DNA of 48,278 bases from NCBI GenBank assembly GCA_035764935.1, contig DASTYK010000094.1, forward strand, positions 1 to 48,278. The letters run 5' to 3'. The position numbers and the translations under genes were made by a program. Source of the DNA: Longimicrobiales bacterium. Lineage in GTDB: Bacteria; Gemmatimonadota; Gemmatimonadetes; Longimicrobiales; RSA9. Below are positions 25,326 through 36,899 of the stretch, in pieces. The first letter of the stretch is position 1; each line of letters begins with the position of its first letter. The notes under the pieces are model-generated. The model ran no database searches. It saw only the letters and a program-made list of their open reading frames with translations, and was not told where the DNA came from.

Positions 25326-26313
25326 TCAGACGGCGGGCAGTGTCGGAGGTGGCTCACTGCGTGCGGCCAGTAGTTCCAGCGCACGCACGGGATCGAGATT
25401 GCCGCCGGACAGAACCGCGACCGTGCGCAGACCGCGCGCATCGAACGCACCGCTTCGCAGCGCCGCAACCGTCGCTGCGCCGGAAAATTCGACGACGAGC
25501 TTGCTCTTCTGCAACAGCAGCCCGGTCGCCTCGATGATTGCGTCGTCGCTGACGGTGACGACCTCGTCCACGAACGCGAGCGCGTGCGCCACGTTCAGAT
25601 CGCCCGGCCGCACCGGCATGAGTCCGTCGGCTACCGTGCGGTGCGCCTGGATCGTGACCGGATGGCCTGCCCTGATCGACTGCTGCATCGCATTCGCGTG
25701 CTCCGGCTCCACGCCGATGATGCGGCAGCCGGGCAGTACGTCCCTGATCCAGGCGGCGATGCCGCTGATCAGGCCGCCACCTCCGACCGGAACGAGCACG
25801 ACCTCTGCCTCCGGCCAGTCCTCCGCGATCTCGACGCCGGCGGTGCCCTGCCCCGCGATCGTGCGGGCATCATCGAATGCGGGAATGATCGTCAGCCCCT
25901 GCTCCGCCGCGATCGCTTCCGCGCGCTCCTGGCGCTCGACGGACGTCGTTCCCTCGAGCACGACGTCGGCGCCGAGCGCGCGCGCGCCATCGAGCTTCAC
26001 GCGCGGCGCCGTCGTCGGCATGACGACGACGGCCCGTATGCCGAACAGCTTCGCTGCGAGCGCGACCCCCTGGGCGTGGTTGCCGGACGAGTATGCGATC
26101 ACGCCGCGGGCACGTTCCTCGTCCGTCAGCGATGCCACGGCGTTGTACGCGCCGCGGATCTTGAACGCCCCTGCCCGCTGCAGGTTCTCGCACTTGAGTC
26201 GCACTTCGGCGCCGAGCTCCTCGTCGAGCCAGGGCGCGGGCAGCAGCGGCGTCCGGATGACGACGTCGCGCAGGCGGTCGGCCGCAGCGCGGATCGCTGC
26301 GGCCCCGACCAGC

Positions 26314-26321
<8 letters not shown>
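25326..26321 (-). CDS. PLP-dependent threonine/serine dehydratase (catabolic or serine-racemase type)
   Basis: 331 aa. Fold-type II PLP enzyme: Schiff-base Lys in [23 protein letters not shown], a Gly-rich phosphate loop [15 protein letters not shown], and LSGGNLDP near the end. It is short and lacks the C-terminal ACT regulatory domain of biosynthetic IlvA, which points to a TdcB-like threonine deaminase or serine racemase. Its first 8 nt overlap the gyrA stop, so it is read from the gyrA transcript. Confidence 0.88.
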
Positions 26322-28956
<2,635 letters not shown>

Positions 28957-29035
28957 CGATACTCCGTCTTGCAGTTCGGTCACCGGGGCGGTTGCGCCGG
29001 CAGACCTTCCTGATACCCTCGTACGCGCGCGTGGT

Positions 29036-29192
29036 GCCCGCGTGCGCGGGCGCGCGGGCGCGCGAGGCCGGCCGCCTCAGCCGGCCGGGGACCGCCAGCC
29101 ACGCGGCGCGTCCCGGAACGCAGACCGCCACCCGCGCTCCAGGCGCGGGTGGCGGCTCCCGTGGGCCCGACGCGGCCGGCGGCCGCCGGCCG
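29036..29192 (-). terminator. Cluster of hairpins between the amidohydrolase pair and gyrA
   Basis: In order of minus-strand transcription: a perfect 20-bp palindrome just past the stop codon (29173-29192, CGGCCGGCGGCCGCCGGCCG); a perfect 13-bp stem with 5-nt loop (29125-29137 with 29143-29155, arm CCGCCACCCGCGC); GGCCGGC/GCCGGCC (29066-29086); and GCCCGCG/CGCGGGC (29036-29051). None has a U-tract. The 13-bp stem is the likeliest terminator of the amidohydrolase transcript. No confident gyrA promoter was seen in this 238-bp gap. Confidence 0.55.
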
Positions 29193-29194
29193 GG

Positions 29195-30496
29195 TCAGTT
29201 CCGATACCGCTCGAAAAGCTGCTGCTGGCGGGTGTCCCGGATCTGCTCGTGGCCGCGGATGAAGACGTAGTCGGCCGAGGTCGTGAACTCGAAGGGGTCG
29301 CCGGACCAGACCACCACGTCGGCGTCCTGGCCGACCTCGAGCGTCCCGTACCGATCCGCGATGCCGAAGACCCGGGCGGGCGCCTGCGTGACGGCGGCGA
29401 GCGCCGCATCGTGCGGCAGGCCGTAGCTGACCGCGTTGCCGGCGACCTGCCGCAGATTGCGCACGTTGCTGCCATCGAACGACGAGAGCATCACGGTCAC
29501 GCCCGCCGCATGGAGGCGCGCGGCGTTCTCCAGCGTTGCGCCCAGGTTGTCGAAGCCGGGGATGTTGTTCATCGAATTGATGATCACCGGCACGTCGGCG
29601 CTCGCCAGCTCGTCCGCCACCATCCAGCCCTCTTCGACGCCGGACAGGATGATCCGGACGTTCTCCTGCCGCGCGAAGTGAAGCGCATTCATGATGTCGG
29701 AGGCGCGGTTCACGGTCACGATGAGCGGCACCTCGCGACGGAGCACGGGCTGCAGCGCCTCCAGGTCGAGCCGGGACAACGCATACTCGCGCCGGTTCCC
29801 CTGCTGGAAGGCATTGCGGTTGGAGGCGTAGTCGCGGGCATCCTGGAGCGCCTCGCGCAGCAGCAGCATGGCCGCCGCCCGCGAGCCACCGGCGCGTCCC
29901 GCGCCGGCCTCGCCCAGTGTGACGTAGACGCCGACGGGGTTGCGCACGATCATCTCGTCGGCCCGCAGCCCGTCCAGGTGGATCAGCACGCCCTGGCCGC
30001 GCAGGATCGACTGGAAGCCACCCGGCACGACGACAGCCCGCGTGATGCCTTCCACACGGGTCACCGGGATCGCCGTGGCGCGCGGGTTGAGCGCATCGGC
30101 GACGTTGAAGGCGGCCGTCAGCCGGTCATTCGAGGTGGCGGCGTCGTTGGTGCCCGACACGCCGCCGATCTCGACGATGCCGAGCGACGTCGACGCGTCG
30201 AGGAAGCCGGGCGTCACCACCTTGCCGGTCCCGTCGATCACGCGCGCGTTTTCCGGGACCTCCACGTCCGCGCCGACGGCAGCAATGCGGCCGTTGCGAA
30301 TGACGATCGTACCGTTCTCGATCGTCGGTCCGCTGATCGTATGGATGCGCGCGTTGGTGATGGCGGTCGTCTGCGCGTGCAGGGCTGCGGCGGGAGCGAG
30401 CAGCGCGGCCATGGCGGCACCCAGTCCGGCCCGGGCGATGCGCGCAATGAATCGATTCCTGTGCAGCCGGGCGATCATCGGATGGAGGCGGCTCAT
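29195..30496 (-). CDS. Exported amidohydrolase-like protein lacking metal ligands (probable pseudoenzyme)
   Basis: 433 aa. Signal peptide ending near ALHAQ (about residue 41), then the amidohydrolase beta-sandwich (TNARIHTISGPTIENGTIVI) and TIM barrel. Where active members read DxHxH, this has TPGFLDASTSLG: both His are Ser or Thr. The strand-5, strand-6 and strand-8 ligands are also missing (IVTVNRASDI, IILSGVEEGW, MLSSFDGSN). Length and fold signature are otherwise complete, so this is not a decayed gene. It starts with ATGA overlap and AGGAGG 7 nt upstream, right behind its catalytically intact paralogue, suggesting a paired or heteromeric complex. Confidence 0.85.
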   Translation of the reverse strand: MSRLHPMIARLHRNRFIARIARAGLGAAMAALLAPAAALHAQTTAITNARIHTISGPTIENGTIVIRNGRIAAVGADVEVPENARVIDGTGKVVTPGFLDASTSLGIVEIGGVSGTNDAATSNDRLTAAFNVADALNPRATAIPVTRVEGITRAVVVPGGFQSILRGQGVLIHLDGLRADEMIVRNPVGVYVTLGEAGAGRAGGSRAAAMLLLREALQDARDYASNRNAFQQGNRREYALSRLDLEALQPVLRREVPLIVTVNRASDIMNALHFARQENVRIILSGVEEGWMVADELASADVPVIINSMNNIPGFDNLGATLENAARLHAAGVTVMLSSFDGSNVRNLRQVAGNAVSYGLPHDAALAAVTQAPARVFGIADRYGTLEVGQDADVVVWSGDPFEFTTSADYVFIRGHEQIRDTRQQQLFERYRN

Positions 30497-31875
30497 GGCA
30501 TCACCTCCTGCGGCAGGATGCCCAGCATGAAGTCGCTCTGGCGGTGCGTGGACGGATCGAGCCGGTCGTAGAGCAGCGCGCCATCGACGAAGACCTTCTC
30601 CGCCTTGGAGTAAACGCTGAACGGATCGCCGTCCCAGATGACGACGTCGGCCATCTTGCCGGACTCGAGCGAGCCCGTCACGTCGTCGACGCCGATCGCT
30701 TTCGCAGGGTTGATGGTGATCCAGCGAATCGCATCCTCGTAGCTGATGCGGATGCCGTTCCGGTTGCCGGCGGCCATGGCCTTCGCGGCCTCCTGGTTCA
30801 ACCGCTGGATCCCCTGCGCGTCGTCGGAGTGGATGACGATGCATGCCCCGTCCTCGTGGAGCAGCGCGGCATTCTGCTGGATGCCGTCGTAGGCCTCGAG
30901 CTTGAAGCCCCACCAGTCCGCCCAGATTGAAGCGCAGATGTCGCGCTCCCTGAGCAGCTCGCCAATCTTGTACGCTTCGACGGCGTGGTGAAACGACGAG
31001 ACCTGGTAGCCGAACTCGTCCGCGACGTCGATGACCTGCGCCATCTCGTCCGCGCGGTAGCAGTGGTGCTGCACCAGGATGTCGCCCTCGAGCACCCCGG
31101 CCAGGGTCTCGAGCTCGAGGTCGCGCGTGGGGCGACGCGCCGGATCACCTTCCATGTCGTCGCGGTACTTTGCCGCACGGATCCATGCAGCGCGGTACCC
31201 TGCGACGTTGCCCATCCGCGTTGCCGGTCCGCCGCGCTCGCCGTACACGCGCTTCGGATTCTCGCCACACGCCATCTTGAGACCGTACGGCGCCCCCGGG
31301 AACTTCATCCCCTGCACCGTGACGGACGGCACGTTCTTGACCGTGACGCTGCGTCCGCCGAACAGGTTTGCGGAGCCCGGCAGGATCTGCAGTGCGGTGA
31401 TGCCACCCGCGCGCGCCAGCTCGAACTGCGGGTCCTGCGGCCAGACCGAATGCTCCGCCCACACCTCGGCCGTGTTCGGGCTCACCATCTCGTTGCCGTC
31501 GCTGACCGCGTCGACACCGGGTGCCGGATAGTCACCGAGATGCGAGTGCGAATCGATGATGCCGGGCGTGACCCACTTGCCCGAAGCGTCGATCACGCGG
31601 GCGCCCGGCGGCACGTCGATGTCGCGGCCCACCGCCGCGATCCGGCCGTTCCGCATCAGCACGGACCCGTTCTCGATCCGTGGCCCCGCGGCGGTCAGGA
31701 TCGTCGCGTTCCGGATGAGGACGGGCGGTGCCTCGCGCGCCTCGTACGTCGACGGGAACGCGACGTCCGCTTCGCCGTCGCGCCGCTCGCCCGGTGCCGG
31801 TGATTGCGCCCCCGGCGTCTGCGCGGATGCGCAGCCGAGCCCGAGCAGCGCGCACGCAACAAGCGCTCGCTTCAT
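30493..31875 (-). CDS. Amidohydrolase-family lipoprotein (metal ligands present)
   Basis: 460 aa. Signal peptide with lipobox LGLGC (Cys at about residue 15), then the amidohydrolase fold: IRNATILTAAGPRIENG, metal pair TPGIIDSHSHLGDYP, strand-5 His (VQHHCYRADEM), strand-6 His (SSFHHAVEAYKI) and strand-8 Asp (VIHSDDAQ). This is an imidazolonepropionase/prolidase-like binuclear or mononuclear hydrolase; the substrate is unknown, possibly a peptide or cyclic amide outside the inner membrane. The start at 31875 has GGAG 9 nt upstream; a TTG two codons earlier is possible. It is followed by a coupled paralogue without these residues. Confidence 0.88.
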   Translation of the reverse strand: MKRALVACALLGLGCASAQTPGAQSPAPGERRDGEADVAFPSTYEAREAPPVLIRNATILTAAGPRIENGSVLMRNGRIAAVGRDIDVPPGARVIDASGKWVTPGIIDSHSHLGDYPAPGVDAVSDGNEMVSPNTAEVWAEHSVWPQDPQFELARAGGITALQILPGSANLFGGRSVTVKNVPSVTVQGMKFPGAPYGLKMACGENPKRVYGERGGPATRMGNVAGYRAAWIRAAKYRDDMEGDPARRPTRDLELETLAGVLEGDILVQHHCYRADEMAQVIDVADEFGYQVSSFHHAVEAYKIGELLRERDICASIWADWWGFKLEAYDGIQQNAALLHEDGACIVIHSDDAQGIQRLNQEAAKAMAAGNRNGIRISYEDAIRWITINPAKAIGVDDVTGSLESGKMADVVIWDGDPFSVYSKAEKVFVDGALLYDRLDPSTHRQSDFMLGILPQEVMP

Positions 31876-31925
31876 GGGCAATGCTCCAACGATGTGAGGG
31901 TTGAGTCGGGTCTGGTTCAGGAGGC

Positions 31926-31954
31926 GAAGCTACGCGGGTCCGGCAGGCGCGGCA
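31926..31954 (-). promoter_or_regulatory. Promoter of the amidohydrolase pair
   Basis: Minus strand: TTGCCG (31949-31954), 17-bp spacer, TAGCTT (31926-31931). The start near 31919 gives a leader of about 45 nt. The -10 equals that of the DsbA-VKOR unit. Confidence 0.45.
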
Positions 31955-31960
31955 ACCGAC

Positions 31961-32962
31961 TCAGGCCACCGCGCAGAAGCCGGTGATCTCGTCCCGGCCG
32001 GCGGCGATGAGCGCAGCGCGGATCTCCGAGCGCGCCGCCGCACCGGCGACCGCCGCCACCACATAGTACCCGCGAAATGCTGCGATGCGCTCGGGTGCCA
32101 CGACCGGCGCGCCGTGCACGGTCTGGCCGATCTTGCGTGGGTCGACGTCGACGAACGCGGCGACCCTCACCTGCTCGCACGCGAGAGCGCGGGCAAAGCG
32201 CTTTCCCACCGGGCCTGCCCCCCAGACCACCACGTCACGACCGGCCAGGCGCGTGGCCGCGAGGTGATGTGCCTTGCACTGCTGGAAGGCGAACTCCGTG
32301 TACCGCTCATCCGTCCGCGACAGGCGCCCCTCGCCCTCGCGCCAGTCGAGCAGCACCTCCGGTACGTTTGCGAGCCGCGCGCCCGCGGCATGCAGCCGGA
32401 GCACCAGGTCGTAGTCCTCGGGCCAGCCGTGCTCCTGGTAGCCACCGGCCCTCTCGTACGCGACGCGGCGCATCATCAGGGCGGGATGCGCGATGGGACA
32501 CTCGACGAAGAGGTCGCGCTCCAGCTCGGACGGCTCCGTCAGCGAGTTGAGCCAGCGTTCGTAGCGACGCGCTCCGCCCCGGACGCGCTCGCGGGGGAAG
32601 TAGCGTACGCGCGTGCCGCACGCACCGATGCTGTCATCGGAATCGAGCAGTGCGACCTGCCTCGCCAGGCGCTCCGGATGTGCGACATCGTCGGCGTCCA
32701 TGCGCGCGAGCAGGTCGCCATCGGCGGCATTCGCAGCGGCATCCAGCGCGGCGACGATGCCACGCGCGCGGCCGGGCAGCACGCGCACACGGCCGTCGCG
32801 CACCGCCCAGTCGGCCAGCAGTGCGCCGGTGCGGTCCGTCGAGCCGTCGTCGACGGCAATGACTTCGTAGTCGGAGAATGTCTGGGCTTCGAGAGACGCG
32901 ATTGCCGCGGCCAGGTGGGCCGCGGCATCACGCGCGGGCAGCAGGATGGAAACGCGCGGCAA
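31961..32962 (-). CDS. GT-A family 2 glycosyltransferase with C-terminal Rossmann-like domain
   Basis: 333 aa. The N-terminal GT2 domain (1-215) has PRVSILLPARDAA, VDDGSTDRT, RMDADDVAHPERL (the DxD metal site) and GWPEDYDLVLRL with the catalytic ED. The last 110 residues (VVVWGAGPVGKRFARAL, then VAAFVDVDPRKIG) form a nucleotide-binding-type beta-alpha-beta unit resembling the N-terminal domain of PglD-like acyltransferases. The start is a TTG 3 nt after the lipoprotein stop, fixed by the GT2 N-terminus. The acceptor is unknown; with a lipoprotein in front, an envelope glycan is plausible. Confidence 0.88.
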   Translation of the reverse strand: MPRVSILLPARDAAAHLAAAIASLEAQTFSDYEVIAVDDGSTDRTGALLADWAVRDGRVRVLPGRARGIVAALDAAANAADGDLLARMDADDVAHPERLARQVALLDSDDSIGACGTRVRYFPRERVRGGARRYERWLNSLTEPSELERDLFVECPIAHPALMMRRVAYERAGGYQEHGWPEDYDLVLRLHAAGARLANVPEVLLDWREGEGRLSRTDERYTEFAFQQCKAHHLAATRLAGRDVVVWGAGPVGKRFARALACEQVRVAAFVDVDPRKIGQTVHGAPVVAPERIAAFRGYYVVAAVAGAAARSEIRAALIAAGRDEITGFCAVA

Positions 32963-32965
32963 GCC

Positions 32966-33424
32966 TCAACGCACGGCTCGGAAGGTGCCGCTGTCGGTGC
33001 CGTAGTAGTCGGTGTGCAGATCCCAGTAGCCGACCATGGTACGGCCCCTCACCTCGCCCTCGTGCTCGAGCACGAAATCGATCTGGCGGCCCCCGTCGTC
33101 CAGCCAGCCCTCGAAGTCGAAGCGGATGTAGTCGTCGCGCACGTAGGCGCGTGCGGGTGAGTCGCTGCGGATCCGGTAGATCAGCGTACCCCGATCATCG
33201 CGCATGACCCAGTCGATATCGACCAACGCCTCATCGCCACGCTGGTCACGCACGCGGATCTCGCCATCGATGTAGTAGAACGGCGCGCCATCGACACTGC
33301 CGTCGTAGCTGTACCGCCCCTCGAGGTCACCGTACCCGAGGCCGAGCCGGTCACTGCACGCGCTCGTCAACAGGCCCAGCAACAGCACGGCGGGCAGAGC
33401 CAGCCTGGATCGAATCGACTTCAT
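32966..33424 (-). CDS. Small beta-rich lipoprotein, unknown function
   Basis: 152 aa. Signal peptide with lipobox LLTSAC (Cys at about residue 23). The mature part alternates strands with Asp, Tyr and Arg (GRYSYDGSVDG, FYYIDGEIRVRD, YIRFDFEGWLDDGGRQIDFVLEHEGEVRG), like a small beta-barrel of lipocalin or META type. No family recognised. AGGAGAAG lies upstream of the ATG, and an extended -10 (TGCTGTAAT) at 33458-33466 on the minus strand may be its promoter. It is co-transcribed with the glycosyltransferase (3-nt gap). Confidence 0.75.
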   Translation of the reverse strand: MKSIRSRLALPAVLLLGLLTSACSDRLGLGYGDLEGRYSYDGSVDGAPFYYIDGEIRVRDQRGDEALVDIDWVMRDDRGTLIYRIRSDSPARAYVRDDYIRFDFEGWLDDGGRQIDFVLEHEGEVRGRTMVGYWDLHTDYYGTDSGTFRAVR

Positions 33425-33498
33425 ACTGCTTCTCCTCCGGTGTGGCGCTCCGACCTCATTACAGCAGGTCGAAGGGCGAGTTCCCGCAGGAGCGTCGT

Positions 33499-36348
33499 TC
33501 ACACTCCCAGCGCAGGCTCCTCCATCGCGTCACGCAGGTAGCGTGCTGTCACGCCGTCGCTCTGCGCCACCTCGCGGGGGGTGCCCATGGCGACCACCTG
33601 TCCACCGGCATCGCCCGCACCCGGCCCCAGGTCGATGATCCAGTCCGCGGCCAGCATGACGTCGATGTTGTGCTCGATCACGATCACGGTATGGCCCTGC
33701 TCGACCAGACGGCCGAGCACGCCGATCAGCTTGCGCACCTCCGGACCCGACAGCCCGGTGGTCGGCTCGTCGAGCACGTACACGCGCCGGCCACGTCGCT
33801 TTGCCGCGGTGATCAGCTCGCGCGCGATCTTGAGCCGCTGCGCCTCACCCCCGGACAGCGTGGGCGCCGGCTGGCCCAGCCGCAGGTAGCCCAGCCCCAC
33901 CTGCTGGAGCTGCCACAGCATCTGGCCGAGGCGGTCCTCCCGGATGAAGAACTTGATCGCCTCGTCCACCGTGAGGTCGAGCGCCTCACGGATGTTGACT
34001 CCCTTGTAGGTGACCTCGAGCGTTTCCGGCTTGTAACGGCGGCCGCCACACACCTCGCACGGGATGAAGACGTCGGCGAGGAACACCATCTCGATCTGCA
34101 TGACGCCCTCGCCCTGACACGCCTCGCAGCGGCCGCCCTTCACGTTGAAGGAGAAGAAGCCCGGCTTCCAGCCTCGCTGCTTCGCGAGCGGCTGGGACGC
34201 GTACAGCTCGCGGATGAAGTCGAACGCCTTGACGTACGTCACGGGATTCGAGCGGTGCGAGCGGCCGATCGGCGCCTGGTCGACGAGCACTACATCGTCG
34301 ATGTGCGCGATTCCCTCCAGCCGGTCGTACTCGCCCACCGCTTCGCCCAGGTGGCGTTTGGCCGTCGTCTCACCGGCGGCGAGCTCGCGCTCGAGTGCAC
34401 GGTAGAAGACATCGTGCACCAGAGTGCTCTTGCCGGAGCCGCTGACACCGGTGACCACCGTCAGTGCACCGACGGGGAACTCGACGTCGACGCCCTGCAG
34501 GTTGTGCTGTCGTGCCCCTGTCAGCCGGATGCGCGCGCCGTCGAGCGGGCGCCGCTTGCGAACGGGCGGGCCGCCGTCGCGTCCGGACAGGTACCGGCCG
34601 GTCGCGGTGTCCGCGTCGAGAAGCGAATCGTAGCTGCCTTCGTACACGATAATGCCACCGCGCTCGCCACTGCCCGGCCCCAGCTCGACGACGTGGTCCG
34701 CAACCCTGATTGCGGCGGGATCATGCTCCACGACGAGCACGCTGTTGCCACGCTGTCGCAGCTGCTTCAGCAGGCCCAGCAGCCGATCGCTGTCGCCGGG
34801 GTGCAGCCCGATGGTCGGCTCGTCGAGCACATACAGCGTGTCCGTCAGCGCGGAGCCGAGCGAGTTCGCGAGCGAGATGCGCTGCGCCTCGCCGCCCGAC
34901 AGCGTGCGTGTCTGGCGCTGCAGGGAGAGATAGCCGAGACCGACGTCGTCGAGGAAGCGCAGCCTGGCGAGCAGCTCGCGCAGGATCGGTGCGGCAATCG
35001 CATGCTCCTGCGGCGCCAGTGCAAGCTCGCCGCCTTCGCCCGCCTCCAGGCCTTCGGCCCAGTCGAGCAGGATGGACACGGGCAGCTCCGCTGCTTCCGC
35101 GATGTTCATGTCACAGACGCGCACGAACAGGGCTTCCGGGCGCAGCCGCGAGCCGCCGCACGCCGGGCAGGTGAGCGCACTCTGGTAGCGCCGCAGGAAA
35201 ACACGGATGTACTGCTTGTACCGCTTCGGCTCGCGTGAGCGGAGGAACGGGATCACACCCGTGAACCCGCGCGTGCCGTGCACCACGGCATCCTGGAAGT
35301 CCGGATCGAGGTCCGCCCACGGCTCCTCGAGCGAGACGCCCTGCTCCCGGGCGAACGACAGCAGCTTGCTGCGGTAGCGCGCGTACCGCGGCTTCTCCCA
35401 CGGATCGACCGCGCCCTCGTCCAGCGAACGATCGGGGTTGGGCACGATCAGCGACTCGTCGTACTCGAGCACCGCGCCGAAGCCCGTGCACTCGGGACAG
35501 GAGCCGTACGGGTTGTTGAAGGAGAAGAGCCGCGGCGTCGGCTCGAGGAACCGGATCTCCGGATGATCCGGGCAGTGGAACTGCTCGGAGAAGCGGTGAC
35601 GCCGCTCCTCCGTGGCATTCACCACGATCAGCTCGCCCTCGCCCTCCCGGTAGCCGGTGCCCACCGAGTCGGCAATCCGCTCGCGCGCGTCGGGGCGCAC
35701 GATCGTCCGATCGACGACGACGAGCAGTTCCTCCGCGCCCGCGAGATCGTGACCGAGCACGGCGGCGTCCTCGGCCCCCGCTGCATCCAGCTCCAGCGTT
35801 GCGCCGTCGACGAGCACGCGCATGAAGCCCAGTGCACGCAGATTTTCGACGACCGTGCGGTGCGCGATGCGTGCGCTGCGCGGCAGCGGGAAGGTGATCA
35901 TCAGGCGCGTGCCGTCCGGAAGCGCCATGAGCGTGTCCGTGACCGACTGCACGGTGTCGGGCAGCACGCGGCGGCCGCACACCGGGCACCAGGTGCGACC
36001 TGCCCGGGCGAAGAGCAGGCGGAGGTAGTCGTAGGTCTCGGTGGCCGTGCCGACCGTGGAACGGCTGGTCTTGGTCGGGTTCTTCTGTTCGATCGCGACC
36101 GCCGGCGACAGCCCCTCGATCACGTCGACGTGCGGCTTCTCCATGCGCTCGAGGAACTGCTTGGCATAGCTCGACAGCGACTCGACGTAGCGTCGCTGCC
36201 CCTCGGCATAGATGGTGTCGAACGCAAGGGTCGACTTGCCCGAGCCGCTCGGCCCGGTCATCACGACCAGTGCGCGCCGCGGCAGCTCGAGGTCGACGCC
36301 CTTGAGATTGTGCTGCCGCGCATTCCGGATAACGATGCGATCCTTCAC
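33499..36348 (-). CDS. uvrA: Excinuclease ABC subunit A
   Basis: 949 aa, standard UvrA. Two ABC ATPase modules: Walker A GPSGSGKSTL (near 35) and GVSGSGKSTL (near 650), with signature LSGGEAQRI and LSGGEAQRL. Zn-binding Cys pairs occur in CPVCG, CPECTGFG, CPACGG, CEACQGEG and CEVCGG. It recognises DNA damage as a dimer and loads UvrB. The start is a GTG at 36348 (VKDRIVIRNARQHNLKG); an extension to 36465 is not conserved in type. The Shine-Dalgarno is weak. Confidence 0.97.
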   Translation of the reverse strand: MKDRIVIRNARQHNLKGVDLELPRRALVVMTGPSGSGKSTLAFDTIYAEGQRRYVESLSSYAKQFLERMEKPHVDVIEGLSPAVAIEQKNPTKTSRSTVGTATETYDYLRLLFARAGRTWCPVCGRRVLPDTVQSVTDTLMALPDGTRLMITFPLPRSARIAHRTVVENLRALGFMRVLVDGATLELDAAGAEDAAVLGHDLAGAEELLVVVDRTIVRPDARERIADSVGTGYREGEGELIVVNATEERRHRFSEQFHCPDHPEIRFLEPTPRLFSFNNPYGSCPECTGFGAVLEYDESLIVPNPDRSLDEGAVDPWEKPRYARYRSKLLSFAREQGVSLEEPWADLDPDFQDAVVHGTRGFTGVIPFLRSREPKRYKQYIRVFLRRYQSALTCPACGGSRLRPEALFVRVCDMNIAEAAELPVSILLDWAEGLEAGEGGELALAPQEHAIAAPILRELLARLRFLDDVGLGYLSLQRQTRTLSGGEAQRISLANSLGSALTDTLYVLDEPTIGLHPGDSDRLLGLLKQLRQRGNSVLVVEHDPAAIRVADHVVELGPGSGERGGIIVYEGSYDSLLDADTATGRYLSGRDGGPPVRKRRPLDGARIRLTGARQHNLQGVDVEFPVGALTVVTGVSGSGKSTLVHDVFYRALERELAAGETTAKRHLGEAVGEYDRLEGIAHIDDVVLVDQAPIGRSHRSNPVTYVKAFDFIRELYASQPLAKQRGWKPGFFSFNVKGGRCEACQGEGVMQIEMVFLADVFIPCEVCGGRRYKPETLEVTYKGVNIREALDLTVDEAIKFFIREDRLGQMLWQLQQVGLGYLRLGQPAPTLSGGEAQRLKIARELITAAKRRGRRVYVLDEPTTGLSGPEVRKLIGVLGRLVEQGHTVIVIEHNIDVMLAADWIIDLGPGAGDAGGQVVAMGTPREVAQSDGVTARYLRDAMEEPALGV

Positions 36349-36706
36349 AGTACCCGACCGGTGTTGCTGCTGATTCGAACCCCGCTGGTACCCCCCTCGG
36401 GCCGGAAGGATCGATGGTCGGCGGGCGGATGCGCCCGCGCCGTCTCGACCGGGGGCCCGGACCACGACACGCGCAGCCGACCGGCTCGACCACCCCGCGT
36501 CCGATCGCCCGTCCCGCCTCCTCCACGCCCTGCGACACCATGCACCTCATCCGTCACCGTATACGCAACGGTCGGCAGGCACGCCGAAACTAACGGTCAA
36601 CAGAGGTCGTACGGCGTGCAGCAGTCAGAACCAACGCAGCACCGACCACAGCAGCACCGGCTCAGTTCCCAGGCGACGTCCTGTCGCCTTACATGGAGGT
36701 GGATAG
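36349..36706. other. Divergent intergenic region between uvrA and the 41-aa gene
   Basis: 358 bp holding both divergent leaders. Visible elements are the hairpin 36671-36689 just before the 41-aa start, and TTGACC on the minus strand at 36597-36602 without a -10 at proper spacing. A TATACG centred near 36563 is the only A/T-rich -10-like hexamer. I could not assign either promoter. A T-arm-like stretch at 36373-36382 is not a tRNA. Long open frames across here show no coding character. Confidence 0.4.
36671..36689 (+). promoter_or_regulatory. 5'-UTR hairpin directly upstream of the 41-aa gene's ribosome-binding site
   Basis: AGGCGAC (36671-36677) and GTCGCCT (36683-36689) form a perfect 7-bp stem with 5-nt loop GTCCT. 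It ends 5-6 nt before the Shine-Dalgarno GGAGG. Such a placement can stabilise the mRNA 5' end or modulate ribosome access; the SD itself is outside the stem. Confidence 0.5.
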
Positions 36707-36832
36707 ATGATCGCTCGAGTGCGTCAGACCCAGGCCAGCGTATACGCGGAAGTCTTCGGTGTCAGCTTCGCCTACGTCGCCATGATCACCGGCTTCGCTT
36801 ACCAGATCGCCCGTTCGGCGGGTATTGCCTGA
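36707..36832 (+). CDS. 41-aa hydrophobic protein, probable single-pass membrane peptide
   Basis: 41 aa. A short basic N-terminus (MIARVRQTQ) precedes a mostly hydrophobic and aromatic segment (about residues 13-34, VYAEVFGVSFAYVAMITGFA), consistent with one membrane helix, then QIARSAGIA. GGAGG 7 nt before the ATG and a 10-bp stem terminator after the stop frame a clean monocistronic unit. Codon use is GC-rich at third positions like its neighbours. No family is known to me. The gene is short enough to be missed by standard gene callers. Confidence 0.7.
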   Translation: MIARVRQTQASVYAEVFGVSFAYVAMITGFAYQIARSAGIA

Positions 36833-36899
36833 CCCGCCGGGGACATCGGCCCCGGCAACACTGCCCTCCCCACTGTCCCACCGGAGTGCGCGAATGAAC

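Noticed and set aside
36365-36385. GGGGTTCGAATC on the minus strand, resembling a tRNA T-arm
   Set aside because: The flanks do not pair as a T-stem and no acceptor, D or anticodon arm is found around it.
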